The position numbers and the translations under genes are program-made. The notes under the pieces were generated by a model. That model saw only the letters and a list, made by a program, of their open reading frames with translations. It ran no database searches and was not told the origin of the DNA. From Luteococcus sp048595755 (GTDB taxonomy: Bacteria; Actinomycetota; Actinomycetes; Propionibacteriales; Propionibacteriaceae), in assembly GCF_048595755.1 (NCBI RefSeq), contig NZ_CP184360.1:310001-374000 (forward strand): 64,000 bases of DNA, in the 5' to 3' direction. Of this stretch, positions 24,782 to 32,853 are shown one piece after another (the first letter of the stretch is position 1; each line of letters opens with the position of its first letter).

Positions 24782-24825
24782 GTGGCGAGACTAGTGCAGC
24801 CCTCTGACACCGGATGGGAGTGGCG

Positions 24826-25518
24826 TCAGCGGAAGAGCACCAGGCAGATCGCCACGTAGTGGCAGACGGCGGCCAGCACCGTGCAGCTGTGGAAGATCTC
24901 GTGGAAGCCGAAGGTCTCGGGCCACGGATCGGGGTGCTTGCGGCCGTAGACGATGGCGCCCACCGAGTAGATCAGACCCCCCAGGGCGATCAGACAGACC
25001 ACCAGGGGGCCACCCTGCTGCCAGAACTGCCCCATCCAACCGATCGCGGCCCACCCCATGGCCAGGTAGAGCGCCACGTACAACCACCGCGGGGCACCGA
25101 TCCAGAAGACCCTGAAGAGCACTCCCACCAGCGCACACAGCCAGATCAGCGTGAGCAGCAGCCGCAGGCTGCGGCCATGCAGCATCCCGACGGCAAGCGG
25201 GGTGTAGCTGCCGGCGATGAAGATGAAGATGTTGGCGTGGTCGACGCGACGAAAGACCGCGTGCACCTTCTTCGACCAACGCCCCCGGTGGTAGAAGGCC
25301 GAATTGCCGAACAGCAGCACCGCGCTCAAGGTGTAGACCGCGCTGGCCACCCGCTGGTCCAGCTCGGGTGCCAAGGTCACCAGCAGGATGCCGGCCACCA
25401 GGGCGATGGGGGCAAAGATCTGGTGCTGCCAACCCCGCAGACGGGGTTTGGCCCGGTCCACGATTTCCTCGACGACGTCGCGCAGATGATCACCCCTGCG
25501 GTGTTCGGCTTGCTCCAT
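24826..25518 (-). CDS. trhA: Hemolysin III / TrhA family membrane protein
   Basis: A 230-residue protein of the PAQR/hemolysin III superfamily with seven helices. Signature residues are FGNSAFYHRGRW (Ser and His), FRRVDHANIFIFIAGSYTPLA (Asp, His), and FGFHEIFHSCTVLAAVCHYVA (three His), the probable metal site. The ATG at 25518 is taken because a TACCGT box lies 7 nt upstream within a palindrome. It is divergent from the Z-isoprenyl transferase, as in mycobacteria (Rv1085c/Rv1086). Confidence 0.9.
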   Translation of the reverse strand: MEQAEHRRGDHLRDVVEEIVDRAKPRLRGWQHQIFAPIALVAGILLVTLAPELDQRVASAVYTLSAVLLFGNSAFYHRGRWSKKVHAVFRRVDHANIFIFIAGSYTPLAVGMLHGRSLRLLLTLIWLCALVGVLFRVFWIGAPRWLYVALYLAMGWAAIGWMGQFWQQGGPLVVCLIALGGLIYSVGAIVYGRKHPDPWPETFGFHEIFHSCTVLAAVCHYVAICLVLFR

Positions 25519-25520
25519 GA

Positions 25521-25540
25521 AACCTACGGTACCGTAGGTT
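25521..25540. promoter_or_regulatory. Perfect 20-bp palindrome over the trhA -10 box
   Basis: AACCTACGGTACCGTAGGTT starts 2 nt before the trhA start codon. The minus-strand -10 (TACCGT, complement of 25526-25531) lies inside it. Such a site would let a dimeric repressor, probably TetR-like, block trhA transcription. It shares the CTAC-N6-GTAG layout with the MATE operator at 42061. Confidence 0.75.
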
Positions 25541-25615
25541 GAGCCCCGCCGAGACCACCCGGAAGGCCACCCTTCGTCGACCCCCGCGTGGACGACACCC
25601 ATTACTCTGGTGCGC

Positions 25616-26425
25616 ATGAACCGGCTGGATCGTCTCACCGAGACCCTCGACAGAATGCATCCGTCGGGGCTTCTCTACAGCACCTACGAGTCCCGCCTGG
25701 TCTCGGAACTCGACCAGGCGAACCTGCCGCGCCACGTCGCGGTGCTGGCCGACGGCAATCGCCGCTGGGCGCGCATGAATGCCCCCGACCAGCCACTGGT
25801 GGCGGGCTACCAAGCGGGCGCCGACAAGCTCAAGGACTTCGTCGGATGGTGCGACGACGCCGGTATCGAGGTCGTCACCCTGTGGGTGCTCAGCCCCGAC
25901 AACCTCAAGCGCTCCACCGACGAGGAGGTCGCCCCGCTGCTCGGGGTGATCGAACAGCTGGTGACCGACCTGGCCGAGGACGGCCGCTGGCCAGTGCAGG
26001 CGGTGGGCGACATGTCACTGCTGCCGCCCACCATGGTCACCGCCCTGGAACGGGCCCGCGACCGCAGCGCCAACAACCCGGGAATGCTGGTGAACGTCGC
26101 CATCGCCTACGGTGGCCGCCACGAGCTGCGCGACGCCGTGCGCTCGCTGCTCAAGGAGGAGGCCGTCAAGGGCCGCACCCTGGAGGAGGTGGCCCAGAGC
26201 CTGGAGATCGACCAGATCGGCGGCCATCTCTACACCAAGGGCCAGCCCGATCCCGACCTGATCATCCGCACCTCCGGGGAACAGCGCCTGTCGGGTTTCC
26301 TGATGTGGCAGAGCGCCCACAGCGAGTTCTACTTCTGCGAGGCGCTGTGGCCCGATTTCCGCAAGGTGGACTTCCTGCGCGCCCTGCGATCCTTCAGCCA
26401 GCGGGAGCGACGCTTCGGCCGCTGA
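25616..26425 (+). CDS. Z-isoprenyl diphosphate synthase (UppS family)
   Basis: A 269-residue cis-prenyltransferase. The catalytic block VAVLADGNRRWARMN holds the Asp that binds diphosphate-Mg2+. VTLWVLSPDNLKRS, IIRTSGEQRLSGFLMWQSAHSEFYF and the closing SFSQRERRFGR complete the family. Its neighbour pattern matches Rv1086, a short-chain Z-farnesyl diphosphate synthase, rather than the long-chain UppS. Product length is thus uncertain. ATG 25616 lies 7 nt after TACTCT; a GTG at 25610 is the alternative. Confidence 0.9.
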   Translation: MNRLDRLTETLDRMHPSGLLYSTYESRLVSELDQANLPRHVAVLADGNRRWARMNAPDQPLVAGYQAGADKLKDFVGWCDDAGIEVVTLWVLSPDNLKRSTDEEVAPLLGVIEQLVTDLAEDGRWPVQAVGDMSLLPPTMVTALERARDRSANNPGMLVNVAIAYGGRHELRDAVRSLLKEEAVKGRTLEEVAQSLEIDQIGGHLYTKGQPDPDLIIRTSGEQRLSGFLMWQSAHSEFYFCEALWPDFRKVDFLRALRSFSQRERRFGR

Positions 26426-26479
26426 GCCCCACCCCTGAGGCCTCCCCGGGAGGGGAAGTCAGGATCTTTCCCGATGTTT

Positions 26480-26496
26480 TTTCTACACCGTAGAAA
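26480..26496. promoter_or_regulatory. TTTCTAC-ACC-GTAGAAA operator before the CPBP gene
   Basis: A perfect 7-bp inverted repeat with a 3-nt spacer, 12 bp before the ATG of the CPBP gene. The second gene of that operon is a TetR regulator, so autoregulation is likely. Confidence 0.7.
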
Positions 26497-26508
26497 TACC
26501 GTGGGGGC

Positions 26509-27396
26509 ATGACCAGGAAGCAGCTCCTCCAATCACTCCAACCCCCTGCCGTCGCCTCGGAGGCGGTGCGCCACTACCGCCATCCCTGGCTCTTCTTCGG
26601 CCTGTCGATCGCCATCCCCTGGGCCTTGTGGGGCATGGCTGCCGTCACTTCCCGCATCGAGCCGATGACCACGGCACTCACCAGCGTGACGACGGCGCTC
26701 GCCCTGCTGGGGCTGCTCGCCCCGGTGGCCGTCGCCATCGCCCTCACCAGGCGTGATCCGGTACTGCGCAGGGACACCCGGCAACGCCTCACCCTGCGCG
26801 GCGTCACCGTGGCCGACACGGTGGGCGCGGCCCTGCTGCTTCCCTTGTCGCTGGTGGCGGCCACCGCCGTCTCCGTCGCCTTCGGGGGGCCGGCAGAGCA
26901 GTTCACCATCAAGACGAGCTCCTCCGTGGCGATGGGCGCCATCTCGGGGTGGGTGGCGGTGACCTTGGCCCCCTTCGTCGAGGAGCTGGCCTGGCACAGC
27001 TACGGCACCGACGCCCTGACCACGCGGTGGAGCGTGTGGCGCACCACCTGGGTCTTCGCCATCTTCTGGGCCTTCTGGCACATTCCACTGGCGGCGATCA
27101 AGGGTTCCTACCAGGCAGAGGTGGTGGAGGTGGGCGCGCTGGCCAGCGCCAACTTCATGTTCTCGATCCTGCCCCTCATGATCTTGATGAACTGGTTCTA
27201 CTACCGCAGCCGACGCAACATCTGGATCCCGATCGTCTTCCACCTGTGCGCCAATGTGGGCAACGAGATCCTGCACACCCTCCCCGACACCAAGGTGATC
27301 CAGACCGCCATCCTGATCCCCATCTGCGTGTGGGTACTCTGGCACGACCGTCGTCTCTTCTTCACCAGCCCCACCAGCACCCCGGAGCCGTCATGA
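26509..27396 (+). CDS. CPBP family intramembrane metalloprotease
   Basis: A 295-residue protein with about eight helices. The CAAX-protease/bacteriocin-processing motifs are EELAWHSYG (motif 1, about 163-171), FAIFWAFWHIPLAA (motif 2 His) and FHLCANVGNE (motif 3 His). Motif 1 usually reads EExxxR; here the arginine position is occupied by serine, a substitution worth noting. Its stop overlaps the TetR start by ATGA. Substrate unknown; self-protection or protein processing are family-based guesses. Confidence 0.83.
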   Translation: MTRKQLLQSLQPPAVASEAVRHYRHPWLFFGLSIAIPWALWGMAAVTSRIEPMTTALTSVTTALALLGLLAPVAVAIALTRRDPVLRRDTRQRLTLRGVTVADTVGAALLLPLSLVAATAVSVAFGGPAEQFTIKTSSSVAMGAISGWVAVTLAPFVEELAWHSYGTDALTTRWSVWRTTWVFAIFWAFWHIPLAAIKGSYQAEVVEVGALASANFMFSILPLMILMNWFYYRSRRNIWIPIVFHLCANVGNEILHTLPDTKVIQTAILIPICVWVLWHDRRLFFTSPTSTPEPS

Positions 27397-28052
27397 CCCC
27401 CAGGCCAGCCACCACGACCGTCCAGCAGGTGGTCCGGGCCGCGACGCAGCTGCTCGGCACCGAGGGCGTCGAGGGCTTCAGCATGCGTCGGCTGGGCGCC
27501 GCCATGGGTGTCGACCCGATGACGATCTACCACCACGTGCCCAACAAGGCGGCACTGTTCGACCTGGTCGTCGACGAACTGTGGAGCGAGCTGCACCCCC
27601 AGACCGACGGCAGCTGGCGTCGGCAGGTGGCCTCGTTGGCCCACGAACTGCGACGGGCCCTGTTGCAGCATCCCCAGTTGGTGGCCCTGGTGGCCACCCG
27701 GCCCGTGGTCACCCCACGACTGTTGGGGCTGGTCGACCAGACGCTGGGGCGGCTGGCAGACCAAGGACTGCCCCCGGCAGCGGCCATGCCACTGCTGGAC
27801 TGCGTGGTGGCCTTCACCGTCGGCAAGGTGCAGGGCGAGGTGCGCCAACCCACCGGGGGAAGCGACACCACCCCCGAGCAGGCGATGGCGAACGTGGCCG
27901 CGCTCCCCCACCTGGGACGCGCCATGGCCGAGGGCTACGACTGGCAGCCCGACGAACAGTTCCGACTCGGTCTGGAGGCCCTGCTGACCGGCTGGCCGGT
28001 GACGCCCGGGGCGGCCGAGGAGGTCAGCAGCGAGTCCACAGCGGAGTCTTGA
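27393..28052 (+). CDS. TetR family regulator with TetR_C-like ligand domain
   Basis: A 219-residue repressor. The helix-turn-helix is at about 24-50 (FSMRRLGAAMGVDPMTIYHHVPNKAAL), the pattern of classical TetR(D)-type proteins, and the C-terminal domain holds LLDCVVAFTVGKVQGE. It is coupled to the CPBP gene and probably binds the TTTCTAC-ACC-GTAGAAA site upstream. Its last 29 bases overlap, on the opposite strand, the end of the DUF255 gene. Confidence 0.88.
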   Translation: MTPRPATTTVQQVVRAATQLLGTEGVEGFSMRRLGAAMGVDPMTIYHHVPNKAALFDLVVDELWSELHPQTDGSWRRQVASLAHELRRALLQHPQLVALVATRPVVTPRLLGLVDQTLGRLADQGLPPAAAMPLLDCVVAFTVGKVQGEVRQPTGGSDTTPEQAMANVAALPHLGRAMAEGYDWQPDEQFRLGLEALLTGWPVTPGAAEEVSSESTAES

Positions 28053-30081
28053 GCTCCGCATAGTCGCTCGTCGGCTCGAAGCAGACCTCACCACGGCAGA
28101 CATAGGCGCTCGCCTGACCGTCGCGAGCGGTGCGGTCGTCGAAGAGGTGCCCGAAGCCGCTGGTTCCCTCGGGCGCGACGATGATCGCCGAGCCTGCCGG
28201 GGCCATCCGGAAGGCCGCCGTGGCCATTCGATCGATCCCCTCGGAGCCCTCCGGGACGACGATGACGGCCTGGGCGGGACGCAGCCCCCGTCGGGCCTCG
28301 TCCTGGGTCAGGGCATCGGCCAGCGACCAGCCCGCGAAGCGCGGCTGCGCGGCCACCAGCGGCCAGGTGGTGCGCGCGGCCCGATCGGCCCGGGCCACCA
28401 GGTCATCGCGGCAAGCCATCAGGCCCGCCAGGCGCAGCGCGGCCACCAGCGAGCTGGTTCCCGACGGGGTGGAGTTGTCGGTCAGGTCACGGGCGCGGGT
28501 GAAGAGCTCGTCGCTGGCCTCGGCGTCGAAGAAGCCGCCGTCGTCGGCGCCGAAGAGCCGGTCGGCGCGCTCCAGGAGCCAGACCGCACGCTCCAGCCAG
28601 GTCGCGTCACCCAGGGCACCGGCCAACCGGGCCAGGCCCAGCGCCAGGGCGCCGTGGTCCTCGGCGGCGGCGGGGGTGGATCCCGCCTTGCCGTCCCGCG
28701 AGGTGCGCACGAAACGATCGGCAGCCTGGTCGACGTGCACCTGCCAGACGGCCTCGGCGGCACCGCGGGCCAGTTCGAGCCAGTCAGCCTCGCCGAAGAC
28801 CATGCCGGCGGTGACCAGCGAGTCGATCAGCCACCCATTCCAGGCGGCCACGACCTTGTCGTCGCGGGCGGGGGCGAAGCGGTTCTGGCGCTCGGCCCGC
28901 AGCTTCTCCAGCACCCGGGTGAGGCGCTCGCGATCGGGGGAACCGTGCAGCTGCAGCGTCGACAGGCCATGCTCGAAGGTGCCGGCGTCGTGGACGTGGA
29001 AGACCTGCCGGGCCCAACCGCCGTCCTGCTCGCCGAGGGCGTCGTCCAGCAGCTCCGGGCTCCACACGTAGTAGATGCCCTCCGCCACCATGCCGCGGAT
29101 GTCGACGCTGTCGGCGTCCAGGCTGGCGGCGAAGGCGCCCCCGCCCAACCCGTCGACGGGCTCGGTGCGCATCTCGCGCTCCAGCCACTCCACGGTGGAG
29201 TAGATGACGTGCTCGTAGAGCTCACGCTTGTAGCCGTCGTGGTCGGCGGTGCGACGCCAGCAGCGCGTGTAGCTGCCCAGCAGCAGGGCATTGTCGTAGA
29301 GCATCTTCTCGAAGTGCGGCACCACCCAGCCCACGTCGGTGGCATAGCGGTGGAAACCGCCACCCACCCGGTCGTACAGGCCGCCGCGGGCCATCATCTC
29401 GCAGGTCAGCTGCGCCATGTCGAGGCTGGTGGGATCGCCCTTGACCAGCAGTGCGTCGAGCACCATGGCCGGCGGGAACTTCGGCGCCGTGCCGAAGCCA
29501 CCGTGGATCATGTCGTAGTCCTTGCCCAGCAGCTCCAGCGTCTCGCGCGAGCCGGGCACCGCGTCACTGGCCTCGACGGGATTCAGCTCACGCAGCTGCG
29601 CGGTGATGCTCTGCGCCGAGCCGAGCACCTCCTCGCGTCGCTGCTGCCAGGCCCCGGCCAGCGCCTCGAGCACCTGACGGAAGCTCGGCTGGTTGCCGGC
29701 AGGCACCGGTGGGAAGTAGGTGCCGGCGAAGAAGGGGTCACCCTGGGGCGTGAGGAAGACCGTCATCGGCCAGCCGCCCTGGCCGGTCAGGGCCTGGGTG
29801 GCGTTCATCAGCACGGCGTCCACGTCGGGATTCTCCTCGCGATCCACCTTCACGCTGACGAAGTGTTCGTTCATGTACTGCGCGGTCTCGTGGTCGTCGA
29901 AGCTCTCGTGGGCCATCACGTGGCACCAGTGGCACGCGGCATAACCGGTGCTCACCAGCAGGGGCAGGTCCTTCTGGCGAGCAACCTCGAAGGCCTCCGG
30001 CCCCCACGGATACCAGTCCACCTCCTGGTGGGCGTGCTGCTGCAGGTAGGGGCTGGTGGACTCGGCAAGACGGTTCGACAC
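28024..30081 (-). CDS. DUF255 thioredoxin-domain protein (YyaL/SSP411-like)
   Basis: A 685-residue protein. Residues 1-165 are a thioredoxin-like domain with CHWC (about 50-53, in TGYAACHWCHVMAHESF). The rest is an (alpha/alpha) toroid like that of N-acylglucosamine epimerases/glycosidases, with GGFHRYATDVGWVVPHFEKMLYDNA. Function is unproven. The mycobacterial homologue (Rv1084) has the same neighbours. GTG 30081 is favoured because TAGGCT then lies 6 nt upstream; GTG 30087 would abut the box. Its 3' end overlaps the convergent TetR gene. Confidence 0.87.
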   Translation of the reverse strand: MSNRLAESTSPYLQQHAHQEVDWYPWGPEAFEVARQKDLPLLVSTGYAACHWCHVMAHESFDDHETAQYMNEHFVSVKVDREENPDVDAVLMNATQALTGQGGWPMTVFLTPQGDPFFAGTYFPPVPAGNQPSFRQVLEALAGAWQQRREEVLGSAQSITAQLRELNPVEASDAVPGSRETLELLGKDYDMIHGGFGTAPKFPPAMVLDALLVKGDPTSLDMAQLTCEMMARGGLYDRVGGGFHRYATDVGWVVPHFEKMLYDNALLLGSYTRCWRRTADHDGYKRELYEHVIYSTVEWLEREMRTEPVDGLGGGAFAASLDADSVDIRGMVAEGIYYVWSPELLDDALGEQDGGWARQVFHVHDAGTFEHGLSTLQLHGSPDRERLTRVLEKLRAERQNRFAPARDDKVVAAWNGWLIDSLVTAGMVFGEADWLELARGAAEAVWQVHVDQAADRFVRTSRDGKAGSTPAAAEDHGALALGLARLAGALGDATWLERAVWLLERADRLFGADDGGFFDAEASDELFTRARDLTDNSTPSGTSSLVAALRLAGLMACRDDLVARADRAARTTWPLVAAQPRFAGWSLADALTQDEARRGLRPAQAVIVVPEGSEGIDRMATAAFRMAPAGSAIIVAPEGTSGFGHLFDDRTARDGQASAYVCRGEVCFEPTSDYAELKTPLWTRC

Positions 30082-30181
30082 GCGCACAGCCTAGCCAAGA
30101 CGTGGGGAGGGGCCGACAGGAGCGAGCCAGGCCTGAAACACCCGGCCACCCCCTGGAGGGGCATTGCTGCCCGAGTGCGCG

Positions 30182-30187
30182 TATCCT
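30182..30187 (+). promoter_or_regulatory. -10 box TATCCT of the 63-residue membrane protein
   Basis: TATCCT ends 6 nt before ATG 30194, with no ribosome site between. It supports the short start and leaderless expression. Confidence 0.5.
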
Positions 30188-30193
30188 GCAGCC

Positions 30194-30385
30194 ATGAACC
30201 TGATGCTTGCCAGCGGAACGCTCAACTTCATCACCTTCTGCGTGATCGCCGCGTTCATCATCCTGGGTTCGCTGAGCCTGAGGCGCCACACCCGCAGGAT
30301 CGACCCCTCGATCCCCTACGAGGCCGACCTGACCCCCGAGGGCCGCAAGGCCCAGGAATTCGAGCGCACGACGCTCGACGACTGA
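30194..30385 (+). CDS. Small conserved membrane protein (Rv1083-like position)
   Basis: A 63-residue protein: one helix (about 9-28, FITFCVIAAFIILGSLSL) followed by a basic then acidic tail (RRHTRRIDPSIPYEADLTPEGRKAQEFERTTLDD). A small membrane protein occupies the same place between the DUF255 and mca genes in mycobacteria (Rv1083). Function unknown. A TATCCT box 6 nt upstream fixes the start. Confidence 0.75.
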   Translation: MNLMLASGTLNFITFCVIAAFIILGSLSLRRHTRRIDPSIPYEADLTPEGRKAQEFERTTLDD

Positions 30386-30421
30386 CCCGCGGCCCGGAGT
30401 CCCGGGCAGGCCCCCGAAGGG

Positions 30422-31348
30422 TCAGATCTGCCAACCCTCGCTGGCGTCGTCCGGCTCCACCTCGCGCAGACCCGAGAACAGGTCGTCCTCCGGCAACATC
30501 GTCGGCACGGTGCTGAAGACCAGTTCGTAGTCCTCGGTCGGCCACACCTGCTGCTGCACCTCCGTCGGCACCGCGAACCACGGCCCGTCCGGGTCGATCT
30601 GTGTCGCGTGGGCCAGCAGCGCCGCATCGCGCACCGGAAAGTACTCCCCGCAGGGAATCCGGGTGGTGATGCGCTTCTCGTACTCGAAGTCCTCCCACTT
30701 GGCCAGCCGGTCCTTGTAGGGCGAGTCCAGCCCCTTCTCGTGCATCGCCGCATCGAGCGCCGCGAAGCGCAGCCGGTGGAAGCCCATGTGGTAGTACAGC
30801 TTGCTCACCTGCCAGGCCGGTCCCATGTCAGGGTGCAGGTTGGGGTCGCCCGCCTGCTGCACGGCCGCCATGGTGATGTTGTGGCACATGATGTGGTCGG
30901 GGTGCGGGTAACCACCCTTCTCGTCATAGGTGGTCACCACCTGCGGCTTGAACTCACGGATCAGGCGCACCAGCGGACGTGCCGCCTCGTCGGGATCCAC
31001 CAGGCCGAAGCAACCCCGCGGCAGTGGCGGCAGCGGATCGCCCTCGGGGAAGCCCGAATCGATGTAGCCCAACCAGCGCTGCTCGACGCCCAGGATCTCA
31101 CGGGCCGTGTCCATCTCCAGGTGCCGGATGGCGGCAATGTCGGCCCACACCTCGGGACGGTCCATCTTGGGATTCAGGACGCTGCCGCGCTCGCCCCCGG
31201 TGCAGGTGGCGACCATCACCTTGGCTCCCTCCGCCACGTACTTGGCCGTGGTGGCGGCCCCCTTGCTCGACTCGTCGTCGGGGTGGGCGTGGACGTGCAT
31301 GAGCCTCAGTTCGGGACGGGCACCGGGGCCCCCAGGGAATTCAGACAT
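30422..31348 (-). CDS. mca: Mycothiol S-conjugate amidase
   Basis: A 308-residue zinc hydrolase of the PIG-L/LmbE fold that cleaves mycothiol conjugates, releasing mercapturic acids for export. Zinc ligands are in HVHAHPDDESSKGAATTAKY (about 18-37) and GGYPHPDHIMCHN (about 140-152). The RPE and GDP segments and the DUF4307/greA neighbours match Mca rather than MshB. The ATG at 31348 follows CACAAT by 7 nt in a mirror-image promoter. It marks the host as a mycothiol producer. Confidence 0.92.
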   Translation of the reverse strand: MSEFPGGPGARPELRLMHVHAHPDDESSKGAATTAKYVAEGAKVMVATCTGGERGSVLNPKMDRPEVWADIAAIRHLEMDTAREILGVEQRWLGYIDSGFPEGDPLPPLPRGCFGLVDPDEAARPLVRLIREFKPQVVTTYDEKGGYPHPDHIMCHNITMAAVQQAGDPNLHPDMGPAWQVSKLYYHMGFHRLRFAALDAAMHEKGLDSPYKDRLAKWEDFEYEKRITTRIPCGEYFPVRDAALLAHATQIDPDGPWFAVPTEVQQQVWPTEDYELVFSTVPTMLPEDDLFSGLREVEPDDASEGWQI

Positions 31349-31353
31349 GCCCC

Positions 31354-31410
31354 CCATTGTGCCGAACCCCACGGCCGAGAACCGTGCTCGTCCGGGAATG
31401 GGCACAATGG
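31354..31410. promoter_or_regulatory. Mirror-image divergent promoter, mca / DUF4307
   Basis: CCATTGTGCC at 31354-31363 and GGCACAATGG at 31401-31410 are perfect complements. In each direction CACAAT lies 6-7 nt before the start codon. The two genes therefore carry the same -10 context, as if transcribed coordinately, or the repeat is a shared operator. Confidence 0.6.
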
Positions 31411-31414
31411 AGAG

Positions 31415-31822
31415 GTGAGCACCCTGACCGAGGCCGACCGTTCCCGCATCGAAGCCCGCTACGCCGTCCCGCCGTCGCGTCGCCGGATCTACCTGGCGCT
31501 GGTGGCGGTGCTCACTGCCCTGTTGGCCGGCTGGCTGGTCTGGGCCGGCGGCACCTCCGCCACCCCGCCGGTCTCCGCCGACGTCTATGGCTTCACCGAG
31601 ACCGATGACCACGAGATCGTCGCAGACCTGCGCGTCCAGCGACGCGACCCGGCCACCCCCGTGGTGTGCGTCCTGGAGGCCACGGCAGAGAACTTCGTGC
31701 GCGTCGGTGAGCTGGAGGCCACCATCCCCCCGGGCACCGAGAAGATCACCCGCACCCGAATTCCGGTCAAGACGGTCAACCGTGCCGTCAGCGTCGAGGT
31801 GACCAGCTGTCGCGTCGCGTGA
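31415..31822 (+). CDS. DUF4307 membrane-anchored protein
   Basis: A 135-residue protein: about 25 cytoplasmic residues with RIEARYAVPPSRRR, one helix (about 26-46) and an outer domain of beta type with two cysteines (near CVLEAT and the C-terminal SCRVA). DUF4307 proteins are actinobacterial and flank mca or greA (as Rv1081c). Function unknown. GTG start 6 nt after CACAAT. Confidence 0.87.
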   Translation: MSTLTEADRSRIEARYAVPPSRRRIYLALVAVLTALLAGWLVWAGGTSATPPVSADVYGFTETDDHEIVADLRVQRRDPATPVVCVLEATAENFVRVGELEATIPPGTEKITRTRIPVKTVNRAVSVEVTSCRVA

Positions 31823-31860
31823 TCCTTTGGGGAATCTGCCGTCGATGATAGATTTCTCGG

Positions 31861-32367
31861 ATGACTGAGAATGCAACCGACACCATCTGGCTGACCCAGG
31901 AGGCTTTCGACAAGCTCTCCGAGGAGCTCGAGTACCTCAAGGGCGACGGCCGCATCGAGGTCTCCACCAAGATCGCCCAGGCGCGCGACGAGGGCGACCT
32001 GTCCGAGAACGGCGGTTACCACGCCGCTCGCGAGGAGCAGGGCCAGATGGAGGCCCGCATCCTGCAGCTGGAGGACATGCTGCGTCGCGCCCAGGTGGGC
32101 GAGGCCGCCAAGACCGGCGAGGCCGCCCCCGGCAGCCAGGTGACCGTCGCCTACTTCGGTGACGAGGACGACACCGACACCTTCCTGCTGGGATCGCGTG
32201 AGGTGATGGGCCTGGACGACTCGGTCGACATCCAGGTCTTCAGCCCCCAGTCGCCGCTGGGCGCCGCCGTGCTCGGCAAGAAGGTCGGCGAGGCCTCCAG
32301 CTACGAGGCCCCCAATGGCAAGACCATCGAGGTCACCATCGTGAAGGTGGAGAACTTCCAGGCCTGA
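31861..32367 (+). CDS. greA: Transcription elongation factor GreA
   Basis: A 168-residue factor that enters the RNA polymerase secondary channel and restarts backtracked complexes. The N-terminal coiled coil (about 10-80) has the tip acidic pair in EGDLSENGGYHAAREEQ. The C-terminal FKBP-like domain holds SPQSPLGAAVLGKKVGE. TAGATT lies 6 nt before the ATG. The DUF4307 gene stops 38 nt upstream. Confidence 0.95.
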   Translation: MTENATDTIWLTQEAFDKLSEELEYLKGDGRIEVSTKIAQARDEGDLSENGGYHAAREEQGQMEARILQLEDMLRRAQVGEAAKTGEAAPGSQVTVAYFGDEDDTDTFLLGSREVMGLDDSVDIQVFSPQSPLGAAVLGKKVGEASSYEAPNGKTIEVTIVKVENFQA

Positions 32368-32397
32368 TCCCCGCGCCGACAGCGCCCCGGTTGCACC

Positions 32398-32429
32398 ATC
32401 GCGTCCCGCTCGATCGAGCGGGACGCGAT
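32398..32429. terminator. 32-bp perfect palindrome terminator
   Basis: ATCGCGTCCCGCTC, GATC and the exact complement form a continuous 32-bp palindrome between the converging greA and DUF2089 genes. It should terminate from both sides. Confidence 0.85.
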
Positions 32430-32445
32430 TCGGTGTCCGGGGCTC

Positions 32446-32853
32446 CTAGAGCAGCCGAGCCGCCTCCGCCGGGGTCAGCTCGCCTGCCTCCACCTGGGCC
32501 AGCACCTCGGCTCGGGTGGGGGCGCTGGGCTCGGCACCCTGCTCCTCGATCCCCAGCGCCTGGAGCAGCGACGACAACCGCGCCCGCGCAGTCGGGTAGC
32601 TCACCTGCTGCGCCTTGGCCACCTCGCGGAGGTTCCCCCGGGAGGCCAGGAAGACGGTCAACAGCTCGGCCTGCTGGGCGTTCAGGGCACAGAAGCCGCA
32701 GCGTTCGAAACGGCCCGCCAGCTCCGTGCCGCAGTGGGCACAGCCCAGGCGGGTGGTGATCAGCTCGTGACTGCACACCGGGCAGTCGGCAGGGGCCCGG
32801 TGGGTACTGGCCGCGGGGGTATTGGCCGCGTGGTTGCTGGCTGCGTGCGTCAT
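32446..32853 (-). CDS. DUF2089 zinc-ribbon / helix-turn-helix protein
   Basis: A 135-residue protein. Two CxxC pairs (CPVC and CAHC; a third, CGFC, follows) make a zinc ribbon at about 24-54. A helix-turn-helix lies at about 60-95 (TVFLASRGNLREVAKAQQVSYPTARARLSSLL), and the end is an HTH-like tail. It overlaps the DUF4097-like gene by ATGA. DUF2089 proteins commonly control such membrane-stress operons; that role is inferred here. Confidence 0.87.
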   Translation of the reverse strand: MTHAASNHAANTPAASTHRAPADCPVCSHELITTRLGCAHCGTELAGRFERCGFCALNAQQAELLTVFLASRGNLREVAKAQQVSYPTARARLSSLLQALGIEEQGAEPSAPTRAEVLAQVEAGELTPAEAARLL

